The notes under the pieces are model-generated. The model worked only from the letters and a program-made list of their open reading frames with translations, was not told the DNA's origin and made no database searches. DNA of 64,000 bases, taken from assembly GCA_034401795.1 (NCBI GenBank), contig CM067367.1:54084269-54148268 (forward strand), in the 5' to 3' direction. Positions 33,601 through 44,300 of this stretch are shown here, piece by piece (positions within the stretch are counted from its first letter, which is position 1; each line of letters begins with the position of its first letter). Both the position numbers and the translations under genes were made by a program. Source of the stretch: Chaetoderma sp. LZ-2023a (Eukaryota > Mollusca > Caudofoveata > Chaetodermatida > Chaetodermatidae).

Positions 33601-33684
33601 TCTGTTAGGCTTCTAAATCTCGATTCGTTCAGTCATGGCCATGGGTTTTTCTTTCATTTTTAGAAGGAGGAATGAGGTTTAGTC

Positions 33685-34007
33685 TTATGGATTGTCCTCT
33701 AGTAGAGCTGTTTGCGGCCTCTCTGAATGCTCAGATCTTCTCTTACATGTCTCCTTTTCTTGACAGTCAACCCCTCGGAGGTGGGGGGGTGGTGGATGCT
33801 CTGTCTCAGTAGTGGGCAGGAATGTTCGCCTATGCCTTCTCTCGAATGATTTTGATTCAGTTAGTTTTGAAGAGGGTCAAGGATCAGGTTTGCGAAATTC
33901 TTCTGATAGCTCCCTGTTGGCCAAAGAGGATTTGGTTTATAGACCTTCTAGATTTTCTGGTAGATTTCCCTCTTCTTATTCCAGTATACCAGGATCTTCT
34001 ATCTTAA
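33685..34007 (+). pseudogene. DIRS A RNase H/recombinase linker block
   Basis: Frame 3 reads CPLVELFAASLNAQIFSY, then SQPLGGGGVVDALSQ, a TAG stop, then WAGMFAYAFSRMILIQLVLK and EILLIAPCWPKRIWFIDLLD. The order ELFA-x2-LNAQ, VDA-S-x-W, YAF, L-AP-WP-x3-W-x2-LL is characteristic of the region between RNase H and the recombinase of DIRS elements. One in-frame stop (about 33810) and loss of frame after 34007 break it. Confidence 0.75.
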
Positions 34008-34204
34008 GTAAGAGGTTTTTGTGTGCATCCAAATCCAATAAATTTTAGTCTGTGTGTCTGGAGAATCTCGAGTCTGAAGTCCTCGAGAATAAGGTTTCTT
34101 CTGATATCAGGAAATGATTGACTCTGCCAGAAGGGATTTGACCCGTTGAGTTTACAAGGGTCGATTTTAAAACTTTAGGTGAATGATGTTCAGACCCAGG
34201 TTTC

Positions 34205-34651
34205 GTGCCCGATTCTGGTTCGATACCCAAATTATTAGATTTTTTACCTTATCTGTTTGGGTATTTTCATTTGTCAGTTATTACGTTCAGGGAGTATAGA
34301 TGTTCTCTGGTGTCATCCCTTCCTTGTCTTCTGTATGCCGATGTCAAGGATACTAAGACTTTTAATAGCTTTATTAGAGGTCTAAGTAATATTCGTCCTC
34401 CGATTGCTAAGTCTTTTCCTTCCTGGAGTTGGGCTTTGGTTCTTCAAGTTTTGGCAGGGCGCCATTTTGAACCTATTTCTTCTACCAGTAGTAAGCTTGG
34501 TTTTGTTTTTAATTGTCAAAGCTGTTTTTTCTTGTTGCTACAGCCTCTGCTAGAAGGCGTTCAAGAGATTCATGCTCTTTCTGCTGAAAAGGAGAGATTT
34601 ATAGTTTCAGGAGACGGCTTTGATATCCCAGAAGGAATTTTGTATCTATAA
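34205..34651 (+). pseudogene. DIRS A tyrosine recombinase, N-terminal part
   Basis: Integrase that would insert the circular DNA copy. IPKLLDFLPYLF and ITFREYRCSLVSSLP match the core-binding (SAM-like) domain; FNSFIRGLSNIRPPIAKSFP and SWSWALVLQVLAG match the conserved G-RPP and W-VL blocks, and QEIHALSAEKE the segment after the first catalytic Arg. At that Arg the open frame reads PLLEGVQEIHAL, but the next frame reads ASARR over the same bases, so a pair of small shifts probably removed the Arg. Preceded by a decayed linker from about 34010. Confidence 0.75.
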
Positions 34652-34794
34652 CTAGCACTAACCGCTATCCTGCTAGTCCGATCATTTTAAAATCTTTTTC
34701 GTCTGTCGCCATCCGAAAAATTTTGGTGTCCTATTAGGGCATTAGGAACCTTCAATCAGCGATCAGATGTTATAAGAATCGATCCATCTCATTT

Positions 34795-35040
34795 ATGTTT
34801 TTCCTACGAGGAAAATTTATCGAAGCCGGTCTCAAATTCTTCGATTGTCAGATGGATTTTGAGATAATACTTAATCCTTGTTATGAGATAGCCTCACCGG
34901 ATCAAATTAATCTCTCCCTTATTAAAGCCGATGACGTTAGAGGTATGGCTACTTCTTTCGCTCTTTTTGAGGGATCGTCTTTAGATGAGATCATGCAGGT
35001 AGCAGGAGGGAAATGTGAATTCACCTTACATCTTTTTTAA
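34795..35040 (+). pseudogene. DIRS A tyrosine recombinase, C-terminal part
   Basis: ADDVRGMATSFALFEGSS then LDEIMQVAGG match the second catalytic box of DIRS recombinases, normally H-x-x-R. The His is Asp here (ADDVRG), the Arg is kept. The family B copies keep KAHDVRG. No clear active-site Tyr segment follows before the stop at 35038. Separated from the N-terminal part by about 140 bp without open frame. Confidence 0.75.
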
Positions 35041-35060
35041 CTCAAAGACCAGAATGCAGG

Positions 35061-35640
35061 CTAATCATGGTGTGATTGAGCTAAATGCACTATTAGGTTA
35101 CGTTATTAGCATTTGGATAAGATTGATTTAATTTTATCCTTGTTTGTTAACTAAAAAAGCCGAAGACTATTTACCAAGTACTTCCCACCATTTTCGTTAG
35201 GACTATGCGTCTGTGAGATAGGGGGAGAGTGTCCTTTTGGTTTTTAGTTATTTCTTTAAGTTCAAGTTGGTCGTATTTGCTAATCACGGTGTGATTGAGC
35301 TGAATGCTATATTAGGTTATGTTGTTAACATTTGGATAAGATTGATTTAATTTATCCTTGTTTGTTAACCAAAAAAGCCGAAGACTATTTACCAATCACT
35401 TTCCACCATTTCGTTAAAGGACTGCGTCGGTGAGAAATGGTGAGTCTTCTTTTGGTTTTTAGTTATTTCTTTAAGTTCAACTTGTTCTTATTTGCTAATC
35501 ACGTTGTGATTGAGCTAAATACACTAATATGTTATGTTAATAACATAGGGATACGATTGGTTTGATTTTTATCCTGGTTTATTGATTCTCAAATCTCCTC
35601 CCACCTTATGTGGACAGGGGGCACTGACCAAATCTATGGG
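35061..35640 (+). repeat. Pre-ICR tandem repeat in DIRS A, ~217-bp unit, 2.7 copies
   Basis: Units start CTAATCATGGTGTGATTGAG (35061), CTAATCACGGTGTGATTGAG (35279) and CTAATCACGTTGTGATTGAG (35495). The first two end with AAAAGCCGAAGACTATTTAC and CCACCATTTTCG; the third instead runs into the ICR stem GATTCTCAAATCT. Two decoy units have been added upstream of the functional one. The fragment at 1-130 matches the third unit. Confidence 0.85.
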
Positions 35641-35812
35641 TTTAGCAAGTAGTGATTGAACGGTAATGGATGTTTTTGTGGTGTAATAACAACCCCCCAC
35701 AGACCCCCCTTGCGGGTTGGTCTGTTGTTTTATTAACCACTATAAAAACATACTTACCGTTCAATCACTACGACCCGGCCTCAACCACCCCGAGTGGTAA
35801 GATTTGAGAATC
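35584..35812 (+). repeat. ICR domain of DIRS A, closed by a perfect 13-bp stem
   Basis: GATTCTCAAATCT (35584-35596) pairs with AGATTTGAGAATC (35800-35812). The ICR is at 35640-35770; 43 nt separate the left stem from it and 29 nt the right. The right spacer contains CCTCAACCACCCCG. Confidence 0.85.
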
Positions 35813-35837
35813 AGACTTTAAATATTTTGCACTTAAA

Positions 35838-36161
35838 TTTAGAAAAGTGAATCTGTTTCCTATTCGGGCTCTGATGCGCATGCGTGAGCGCGCATAGCGA
35901 CAAGCGTCACTATGAGGTGAGTATAGACTGGTGCCAGTCTATACCTGATGGTAGGCTGGAGGTGGGACTCAACCAGTAGCCTGGTTGAGGGTCCATAGGA
36001 ATAGAATTAGGCATCGGGAGGTGTGTATGCAGGCATAAAAATGTTATTCTGATAGCAAAATGCAAATAATTGATTTAGCAAGTAGTGATTGAACGGTAAG
36101 TATGTTTTTATAGTGGTTAATAAAACAACAGACCAACCCGCAAGGGGGGTCTGTGGGGGTT
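35838..36161 (+). repeat. Right inverted terminal repeat, DIRS A
   Basis: Begins GAAAAGTGAATCTGTTTCC and ends GGGGGTT. Partner of 29257-29545; outermost ~80 bp is right-specific and appears in complement in the ICR. Confidence 0.9.
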
Positions 36162-36400
36162 ATTGACTACCTGCCCACCTGTCAATTAGTCGGCCCATCC
36201 ATCCCTCCATCCATCTATCAATTTTTAACACAAGATAGGGTGCTAACTAGGATTTATGATCTTTGGATTTGATCCACGGAAAGAAATCTGAAATAAGAAA
36301 AATTTGAAAAACCAGAAAGGTTGATCTGTAGTGAGCTAAATTGAATGCTTCTATAAGATCGAATTAATGTTCTTATATTTCAAAGATAAAGGGGCTATAC
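36162..36400. other. No gene seen; CCATCC patch
   Basis: Contains GCCCATCCATCCCTCCATCC at about 36201, a low-complexity remnant. Nothing else. Confidence 0.4.
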
Positions 36401-36404
36401 CTGA

Positions 36405-37500
36405 TAGAGCTATAAAGTTAATATATGGAACCATGTCCATAAAATGCTTCCAGTGGGTCAATACTCTCATTTAAACAACAATTCTTATATATACAACTAC
36501 TCAATATCCAAGAAGATGCAAATTATGAATTTCACAAATATAAACAAGAGCTCTGCAAACGGCACATAATACCCCGCCATGATGACAAACCAATGAATGA
36601 GAGCTATCAGAAAATATTTATTCTTCCTCAGACCCAGACCAGTCATCATTATGAAGTATGAAAGCGATCCGTTAAACGGTCAAGGAGGTATCGTCTGGAA
36701 ACCAATTTTCAAGATGGCTGCTGCTGACTGGCAGCCATATTGGATTTTGGATTATCGTAAATTTTGATAAGTTTCTTCACCAGACATATTCCAACGACCC
36801 TATGAAGTGATCTGATAAATGATAATGGAGATATCATCCAGAAACCAACTTTCAAGATGGCAGCCTGTAGTTCAGATCATCATCAATTTTGATAGGTTTC
36901 TTCTCCAGACCTAGTCTAACCACTTCTCCAGACCTAGTCCAACCACCCTATGAAGTTTCAAAGTGATCCGATAAACGGTAACTGAGTTATCATCTGGAAA
37001 CCAATTTTCAAGATGGTCACCGTTGGGTGGCGGCCATCTTGGATTTCGGATCATTGTCAATTTCAATAGGTTTCTTCCCCAGAAGTAGTCGAACACGGTA
37101 TTACGTTTCATAGCGATCCGATAAACGATAAAAGAGTTATCTGGAAACCAATTTTCAAGATGGCCACCAGTTGCTGGTGGCCATCTTGGATTTCAGATCA
37201 TTGGCACTTTCGATATCTTTCTTCCCAAGACCTAGTCCAACCACCCTATGAAGTTTCAATGCTATTCGACAAATGCTAATGGAGTTATCATCCGAAAACC
37301 AATTTTCAAGATAGCCGCCAGCAACTTGGATTTTGGATCATCGTCGATTTCGATAGGTTTCTTCCCAAGACCTAGTCCAACCACCCTATGAAGTTTCAAT
37401 GTGATCCAACAAACGGTAACGGAGTTATCATCCGGAAACTACTCTGCAGCCCACACACCCACCAACCCGCCCACCCGGATGGATGGCGCAATTACATAAT
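36405..37500 (-). repeat. Family C tandem-module repeat
   Basis: About seven modules of 110-135 bp, each with GGTTTCTTCCCCAGACCTAG, CCACCCTATGAAGTTTCAA, GTGATCCGATAAACGGTAAC, and CAATTTTCAAGATGGC next to a GGCCATCTTGGATTT inverted partner. The 300-bp end at 36412-36720 is the near-exact reverse complement of 60170-60465. Shadow reading frames occur but are interrupted. Element class unknown. Confidence 0.75.
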
Positions 37501-38176
37501 ACAGTCTGTTGCATCTCCATTTCTCAGAGAAACCAGAGTATTCATTACACAGCGGTGACTTGGGATTCATCCCTGGTCTTGTCTAAGCAAGAAATATTAT
37601 TATGCAACTTATTTGTTTGATGTCCTGATAGAATTGTTGTGCTTTTTGTGGTTTCAGTTCTCCCACCGTGTAGCTATTTGATGTTTCAGATCGTTGGTCA
37701 TTGCGGCGATAGTAGTTTGTCGGATGCTGGCAAACTGTCTAGACATATTTAAGATTTTCTGAGTTTCTTTCCAATTGGATTGTTTCATAAATATAATGCG
37801 TAAATATAATGCTTCGCTAAATTGAAAACTCATACGCGCACACAAGTTTCCAGAAAAACTAAAAATAATAACAAATATGTGTGACGGGGTCAGAATTTAT
37901 GTATAAAAATTAGTATGTGCACCGGGACCATTATATTACAGCAAAAATATTGAAAATTTTCCCAATTTTTATATCTCGTAGGTATTGCATCTTTAATATA
38001 ACTGGGAAGGCAGCAGCAGTGTCCATTTAAACCACCTGCCGTTCATTTTTTCAAACAATGGTTGTATAATTTAAAAACTTCCATCTGGTGGTAGAGAGAT
38101 ATGTTTCCTGTGGCACATTAATTAACAAATCATATCATTTATAACAGCTTCATTGCTGTACTCTCTCAGGTGTTAC
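37501..38176. other. No gene seen
   Basis: Unassigned AT-rich sequence without recognisable repeats. Confidence 0.4.
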
Positions 38177-38415
38177 TGTTAACCTTTAACACTCAAATTT
38201 GGTCAAGAAAATTTAAATTTTCTCATATAAAATATCAATTTGCAGACCAAGAGACGACTAGTTTTGAAAATTTACCCCTGGAATGACTGGCTTGATAACC
38301 GAGCCAGTCATTCCAGGGGTGAATTTTCAAAAAGTCTTATCTTGGTCTGCAAAGGGACATTATCCAAAAACCATGCAAAAGCCGTTTTTGACTGATATGA
38401 GTGTTACGGGCTAAA
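38177..38415. mobile_element. H1 MITE, well preserved
   Basis: TTAACCTTTAACACTCAAAT start, stem ACCCCTGGAATGACTGGCTT / AGCCAGTCATTCCAGGGGT, box TTGGTCTGCAAAGGGACATT, end GAGTGTTACGGGCTAA. Confidence 0.8.
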
Positions 38416-38425
38416 GCTACCAGTT

Positions 38426-38600
38426 TAACCTTTAATGGTCAAGATCTTTTTAAGAAAATTAAAATTTGTACTATTTGAATGTCAATTTGCAGGCCAAGAT
38501 AAGAAATTTTTTTTAAATTTATCACTGGAATGAGTGGCTCGATACTCATTAAATTCCGTGGGCATACGGTTAATCATTTGACCCATCAAATTCCAATGTA
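38426..38600. mobile_element. H1 MITE, left half
   Basis: TTTAACCTTTAATGGTCAAG, box TCAATTTGCAGGCCAAGATA, stem ATCACTGGAATGAGTGGCTC; the right stem is missing. It lies just left of a DIRS insertion, but the DIRS right flank at 45808 does not continue it. Confidence 0.65.
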
Positions 38601-38613
38601 TCAACCTCAAGAT

Positions 38614-38945
38614 AACGACCAGACGTATATATACTGGTCTGGCGTTTTGTTAGCTTACTAAAATACTTACCACTCAATTCACTGTTTGCTAAAAGTCACC
38701 TGACTTAGATATCTCAGAAAATTTTAACCTATTCATTCCCATGGTGTAGGTTCCCTTGAAACAAGTTTAGCAGAGATACATCCCTCCATTGGGTAGTCTT
38801 GATAGTATCTCTTTAACTCTAAAGCAGTCATTGCTCTAGGGAACCGGTTCCTCTATTCCTATAGAGAACATATAAACGAGTCTGTGAGCATGCGCACTTA
38901 TGCTACTATGCATGCGACCGAGTCCAAGCCGTCATTAATTAATTC
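38614..38945 (-). repeat. Terminal inverted repeat (3' side), DIRS B copy 1
   Basis: From about 38667 to 38944 it is the near-exact reverse complement of 45506-45755. The outer ~55 bp (with CAGACGTATATATACTGGTC) is side-specific and appears in complement in the ICR. Confidence 0.9.
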
Positions 38946-38959
38946 CACAAATTTTTAAT

Positions 38960-39170
38960 GATTTGCAATTTAACGATGCGGGGTGGCTGAGGTGGGCCCC
39001 AGTGAATTGAGTGGTAAGTATTTTAGTAAGCTAACAAAACGCCAGACCAGTATATATACGTCTGGTCGTTTTGTAACACAACAAAAATACTAAGCCACTC
39101 AATTCACTGTTTGCTAAAACACAGAATTGGTCAGAGCCCAAATACTAGGTGGGTTGGTAAATTGCAAATC
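38960..39170 (-). repeat. ICR domain of DIRS B copy 1, closed by a perfect 13-bp stem
   Basis: GATTTGCAATTTA (38960-38972) pairs with TAAATTGCAAATC (39158-39170). The ICR is at 39001-39118; spacers are 28 and 39 nt. GGGGTGGCTGAGGTGGG at 38979-38995 is the complement of the CCTCAGCCACCCC block seen beside the family A ICR. Confidence 0.85.
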
Positions 39171-39465
39171 AGGAATGAAAGGTTAATCACCAAAAATACT
39201 AAAACCAACTAAATCGCTGAAGTGCTGAAATAGCACGAACAAACAAATGTTCGAAATAAAATACAATAATATAATGATAATTAGAAAATCTCAGCAAAGA
39301 GAATTTAAAAACAGCCGTGAGATGGTGAAGAAGACGGCTGACTAAAGAATCTAGGCAATTGAGCCTAGGTTTGAGTGGCGAAACGAGAAATGTCAGATTG
39401 TGAATTGAATCTGATCTTTCAGATAAAAATAATGTAGAATCTGACATTTATACTGCACCTTACAT

Positions 39466-39830
39466 AATGTCGTCCACTGATAGATCTGCATAGAATGCGA
39501 AGGAGGCCATACCACGAACATCGTGTGCCTTAACACAAACTGAGTGTCTCCTGGAGATACATTCTAGTGTCAATTAATGGTGTCTGTAATCCAGTTGATG
39601 AGATGCGCGCTTACTAAACAAATTCGCATAAGTAATCTGAACGGTAGATCTGCATAGAATGCGAAGGTGAAGGCCATACCACGAACATCGTGTGCCTTAA
39701 CACTTACTGAGTGTCTCCTGGAGGTACATTCTAGTGTCGATTAATGGTGTCTGTAATCCAGTTGATGAGATGCGCGCTTACTAAACAAATTTGCATAAGT
39801 AACCTGAACGGTGTTTCAAAAAGATATTTT
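39466..39830 (-). pseudogene. DIRS B copy 1 tyrosine recombinase catalytic box, tandemly duplicated
   Basis: On the - strand 39470-39535 reads VKAHDVRGMA, F-rich, then YADLSVDDIM: the second catalytic box with both His and Arg of H-x-x-R. The same segment with its upstream HLINWITDTIN part is repeated: + strand units 39481-39645 and 39646-39812 are a 164-bp tandem duplication at about 95% identity. A duplicated active-site box cannot give a normal enzyme, and stops interrupt both copies. Confidence 0.75.
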
Positions 39831-40439
39831 AAATTGGGCATAGTTTTCGGAAAGGATTGAAAACAATTAATTAGGTTTTATATATATATAAGATCTCTTC
39901 AAGGGCAAAGAATGAGGCCAGCTCTCCTACCACCTAGAAAAGATCATTCCCAAAAAGAATATGAATATCAAAATGCCATCTAACAAACGCGGCCGCGAAT
40001 GATTTCAGAGTTATACAATTAAACAGATGGACCCAAGAATGAATTAATAGAAGAATTTATTATAGGTATTTGCCTTTGTGCTATACCCTAAAAATACCGG
40101 TACCATGGATAAATGATGTAAATACTTAATAACTCTCAAACCGGCTTCTAGAAAACAAAGAAGGATAGATGCTAGTGAAAACGACAACACCACCCCAGCA
40201 TACAGGGATTTAAATCATCAAAAAATATGCCATGAATCTATGACTTGATGATAGGATGCAGAATCGGGCGAGATAATGTGCTGTTCTAACAACCATTTGA
40301 AAACCTTAAATATACTCTGGTAAATTCTCCTGTAACAGATAGTTTGAATTGATTAAGAATACTAAAGTTCAGACAAAAAATCAATTTCTGAAAAACAGGT
40401 CTCTTGGAAAATACCATATATACATATTGAAGATTTGTG

Positions 40440-41316
40440 GAATGATGAACTGAAAGCTGCTGTTAAACGAGATAGAAAATCAGCAAAATTGGTAAGACGC
40501 TTTGGATTTCCACAAAGAGGACTACGAGATCCACTGAATAACTCTCATTGGCCCAAGCAGGAGTGATTAAAGGGATAATACATTCTGCTGACAAAAGTTC
40601 TTAAAGACAATTGTACTAGAAACCGCTGACAAAAGTTCTTAAATACAATTGGCACTAGAAAGTTAAATTGAAGATAATTAAAAAAAATGTGAAGTCTATG
40701 ACTGGGCCAGAGCATCTACCGCCAGAGCCTAGCCTGGAGGAAGAATATGAACATCAAATCTGGACACTATACTGAGTAGAAACTTAATGGGATGTAATAA
40801 ATGAGCTACAAGGAAAATCATTCTATCTGGAATGTGAGCTGCTGAAAGTTTTGCTGACATCTCCACCGCAGGAGGAAGACCAAGACTCCAGACAAAATAT
40901 GATAACCTCAACTGCCCTGCTTGTTGATGAAGGTCACTACTATAGAAATGACTGCATGAGCAGATAGGTGCTTGTGAAAGAGACAATATCTCTTCATTCT
41001 CCAATATTCCTGAGTATTGAAGAGGAATACTAGAGTATTAGTTCCTGTTCTAGTTCCTGAAAAGGAAGAGAGTAGTAAGACTACTTTATCTGATTCCATA
41101 GACACAAGAACGAGATCCCCTCCCCCAAACACGTAAGAACAAGACATCAAACTGGACCTGCAGATGGATTAACTGGTGAATTGGTACCGATGACACCCAA
41201 CGAATGAAAATGCAGTGTATGCAGTCGTGGTGAGGGACAAAATTCTGAATTACCAGACTTGACCTTCGTACACAAAACTGACTCCATTCGGCCCAAATTT
41301 TAACACAATTAAGCAA
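40440..41316 (-). pseudogene. DIRS B copy 1 RNase H and linker remnants
   Basis: - strand pieces in order: IFIRWVSSVPIHQLIHLQVQ (about 41200), SVVTFINKQGS-type segment ending INKQGS (40908), SAAHIPDRM (about 40830), LLHPIKFLLS, then ITPAWANESYSVDLVVL near 40540. A Y/F-INKQG block, an A-HIPGR-N block and an AP-WP-x3-W-x2-L block in that order are the RNase H end of DIRS polyproteins. Frame changes between adjacent blocks, for example QQAGQLRLSYF continues INKQG in another frame. Confidence 0.65.
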
Positions 41317-41319
41317 CCT

Positions 41320-44300
41320 TCCAAGCCAGAGGAATCCCAGACTGGCTATGATGTAATTAAAAGAACCCAGATCCAGTTAGGACAAATTCTGTATATATAG
41401 AAATATCAGAAAACACTGTCCCTTATCCTTGACTAGACCAGTGATGACTAGGCAAAATGACTCCATGTCCATATTATTCCTTTCATCGATGAACTCCATT
41501 TCTGAGACAACATAGTAGGAAAAGAGTTGAATATAAAACGATTGACTAAGTAATTTTTGTCTCAAACAGTATCAAAGCAGCCATGGGTTCCAGACAAAAT
41601 AATTCCAAAATATACAACAGAATTAGTATTAAATCATGAAGTGTAAATTTTTTGGAAGTTGTCAGAAAAGGATAAATATATGAGTTGAAGATAAGAGCCG
41701 AGACCCTATAAAAGATGATCTGCCAGCACCTCATAATCCTTAAAGTCTGGATTCTGCCATTCCTCCACTGTATCCTACTTGAAAAGAGCAGAAAATTATT
41801 GATCAGGAACAGAAGCAGGACTAATGTCAAAGGAGACCAACATGGTTTGATAGAAAAAAGGGGGATTCAATGACTACATTGATTGTACCTTATATGTAGG
41901 AAATCTGCTACCTAAGACATGCATGAGGCTAGCTATACCCATCCCACCCCTGATAGAGTAGAGATTATATAGAAGCGCTTAAGCATGACAGCTAGGACCA
42001 GAATAAACCTGCAGAATCTTATTTTACAAATCTAATTTTAAAACAAAGCTAGTATGATATGAGCCCAATTGTTAATATCTTTATCAGATGATTAAACAGG
42101 AAAGAAGTCCATCAAACCTGTGACCAGATCAATGATGGATAAGGACAAAGGACTGAAACTACACAGAAGGGTGAAAGGAAAAAACCATATTCCACAATCC
42201 ATGCAAAGGCAATAATCCAATCATCTTGGTTAGGCCCCCTTGCGGAATTTATTTAATAATGCCTGGGAAATTTAGAATTTAGAAGAATAAAAAATAGGCT
42301 TGAATAGATAAGGCTGAGAAGACCTCTCCATATGACAATAATAGAAATAGATATATCCCTAGACAAATAAAAAGATCAAAATTTCTACTGAACTCGAGAA
42401 AGGAGTGGTGTAAATCTTGATAAGACAAAAAAGATTTTGTTATTGTGACAAGCTTACATTCACCCATAGATATGCTTCATCATGGCGAGGGATCCTACTG
42501 ACAGAAAAGAAAGACTGAAAAACTATGTTAAAAATAAATCAGGCCAGATATGATGTTAAAAGATAGCAAACCACTATTCACAATTAAAATAATAAAGTCT
42601 GACGCACTTATTTGCAGATTGATATTAGTCGAAAGATGGAGGCTGATAGTTAGAGTGTAATACATGAGAAGATTCAGGAGCAAAACGAAATCTAGTGAAA
42701 TCAAAACGACAAAAGCACTGCTAGGATCATAAGAAAAAATTAAATCATTCCTAGAAGATAAATGCGAAGAGTTGGGTGTACACAAGATTTCGAAGGATGA
42801 GGATAATTGGATGGTTCAGCCATTGCACTAAGAGCAACTAATAAAGAATTAAAGAATCCAAAATAAGAGCCCCTGAAATAGGGCATTTAAACTGTCAAGT
42901 GATTTAGAAACAAACAATACCAGCAAAACACCAGAAGTGATTTGATTTGGCATACCTAAACCAGAAGTTTAATTATAATCAGTTGCTATGCCATAAAAAT
43001 TGAGTTATAATCTAGGTAATAATACTGAGCACAGGACAATTAGGCCTCATGGTCATCTCTTCTTCATTTATCTCCATGCCTGTGCCGTCACTTCTAGTCA
43101 TGGGTTGCGTGTACGGTGTAGTCATACATTGGCTTGACTATGCCAAAGCCTACCTAAACCATTTTCGAATGTTTTAAGAGATGGTGTGGAAACAACATGT
43201 TCAGACCAACATTTCACAGTTTACACACCCCTTAGAGAGAAAATTTTTCTAACTAGGTTAGTTCTCCCCCTCTTCTAGACTTTCAGATGATTTCCACGAG
43301 TAATAGTCCATTTGCAAGCAGAATGTTATATTTGACTATAACAATTAATCGATTGAGAGCTGATAGAATGATCCCTCATAGCCTGGGTACGTGCTCTATA
43401 TATTCAATTTCACCCAAGTTAAGTACCCGCAGAAAGAATTTACAAAATGATGAGAGATTAGATTATACATTAAGTAGGGAAAAAACCCATCTTAGGGCTA
43501 ATAAAAGTGGCTGATAGTCAAGAACTTTCCTGATCCAAAGGCTATGCTTGCTACTAAAACACTGAGATCAACACACATCTCTGATATAGTAAAACTTGGT
43601 CATCAAAGTTTGTAGCGTTTACTATCAAAATATTAACCATTTAACTCTCGAAGTTATTAGTCATAAGTTGCAACTGAAATAAGTTGACTCTGAATGAGTA
43701 CCAGCAAATATGGGAGTGGCGTATTTACTTAAAAATCCATAAATAGGTCGCACATTTATGCTCAATTTACATGTTCTAAAAAATGTGCGCGCACTATATA
43801 CAAGGATAAAACTTATTTTCCTCTGAATTTTTAAACATCTTAACGTCTGAAGATACCACGAAAAAACCCTTCACAAATCTTGTCACCTCGCGGCTATGCT
43901 TAATGTATACCTCAAAACATCATTCGCAGAAGTGAAATTATTAAATTGAGCAGCCTAAATATTGCGTATCCTTTAATAAAGATTGTTTTTTCCATCAAAA
44001 TTAATCCTAACTTGACATAAATGTCGTCTTTATAATATATAAATCAGAATCACGTGATAATCACATGATATATAAATCACGTGATATTATCTGACCAGAT
44101 TAGGTTAAAGCAAATTTTAATGAAGTAGGTTAAGCGAGTACTCGGATATAGATATCCTGGAATCGGAAATTCGGCAATGAGATCTACGCTTCTCGTCAGC
44201 GCCTCCAAACGGAGATTTACTTTGCCACTGTCCGGCTCGCTAACAATAGACGCTGGCTACCCAGTTTAATTATCGGCCGTTCATGCAATTTTTCTAGAAC

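Larger units (their letters stand above)
29257..36161 (+). mobile_element. DIRS retrotransposon family A, full-length, decayed
   Basis: 6.9 kb. The inverted terminal repeats are at 29257-29545 and 35838-36161 (reverse complements; both hold GACTGGCACCAGTC and GCATGCGCA). The ICR at 35640-35770 equals the complement of the left outer 54 bp joined to the complement of the right outer ~80 bp through a shared GTT/AAC. Inverted ends with an ICR are diagnostic of DIRS elements, which copy by a circular intermediate integrated by a tyrosine recombinase without target duplication. Protein remnants follow the order gag, RT/RNase H, recombinase on the + strand. All frames are broken. Confidence 0.92.

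Noticed and set aside
41377..42785. Hydrophobic minus-strand frames in DIRS B proposed as membrane proteins
   Set aside because: They are short AT-rich frames inside a decayed retroelement, duplicated exactly in copy 2; no motif supports a protein.
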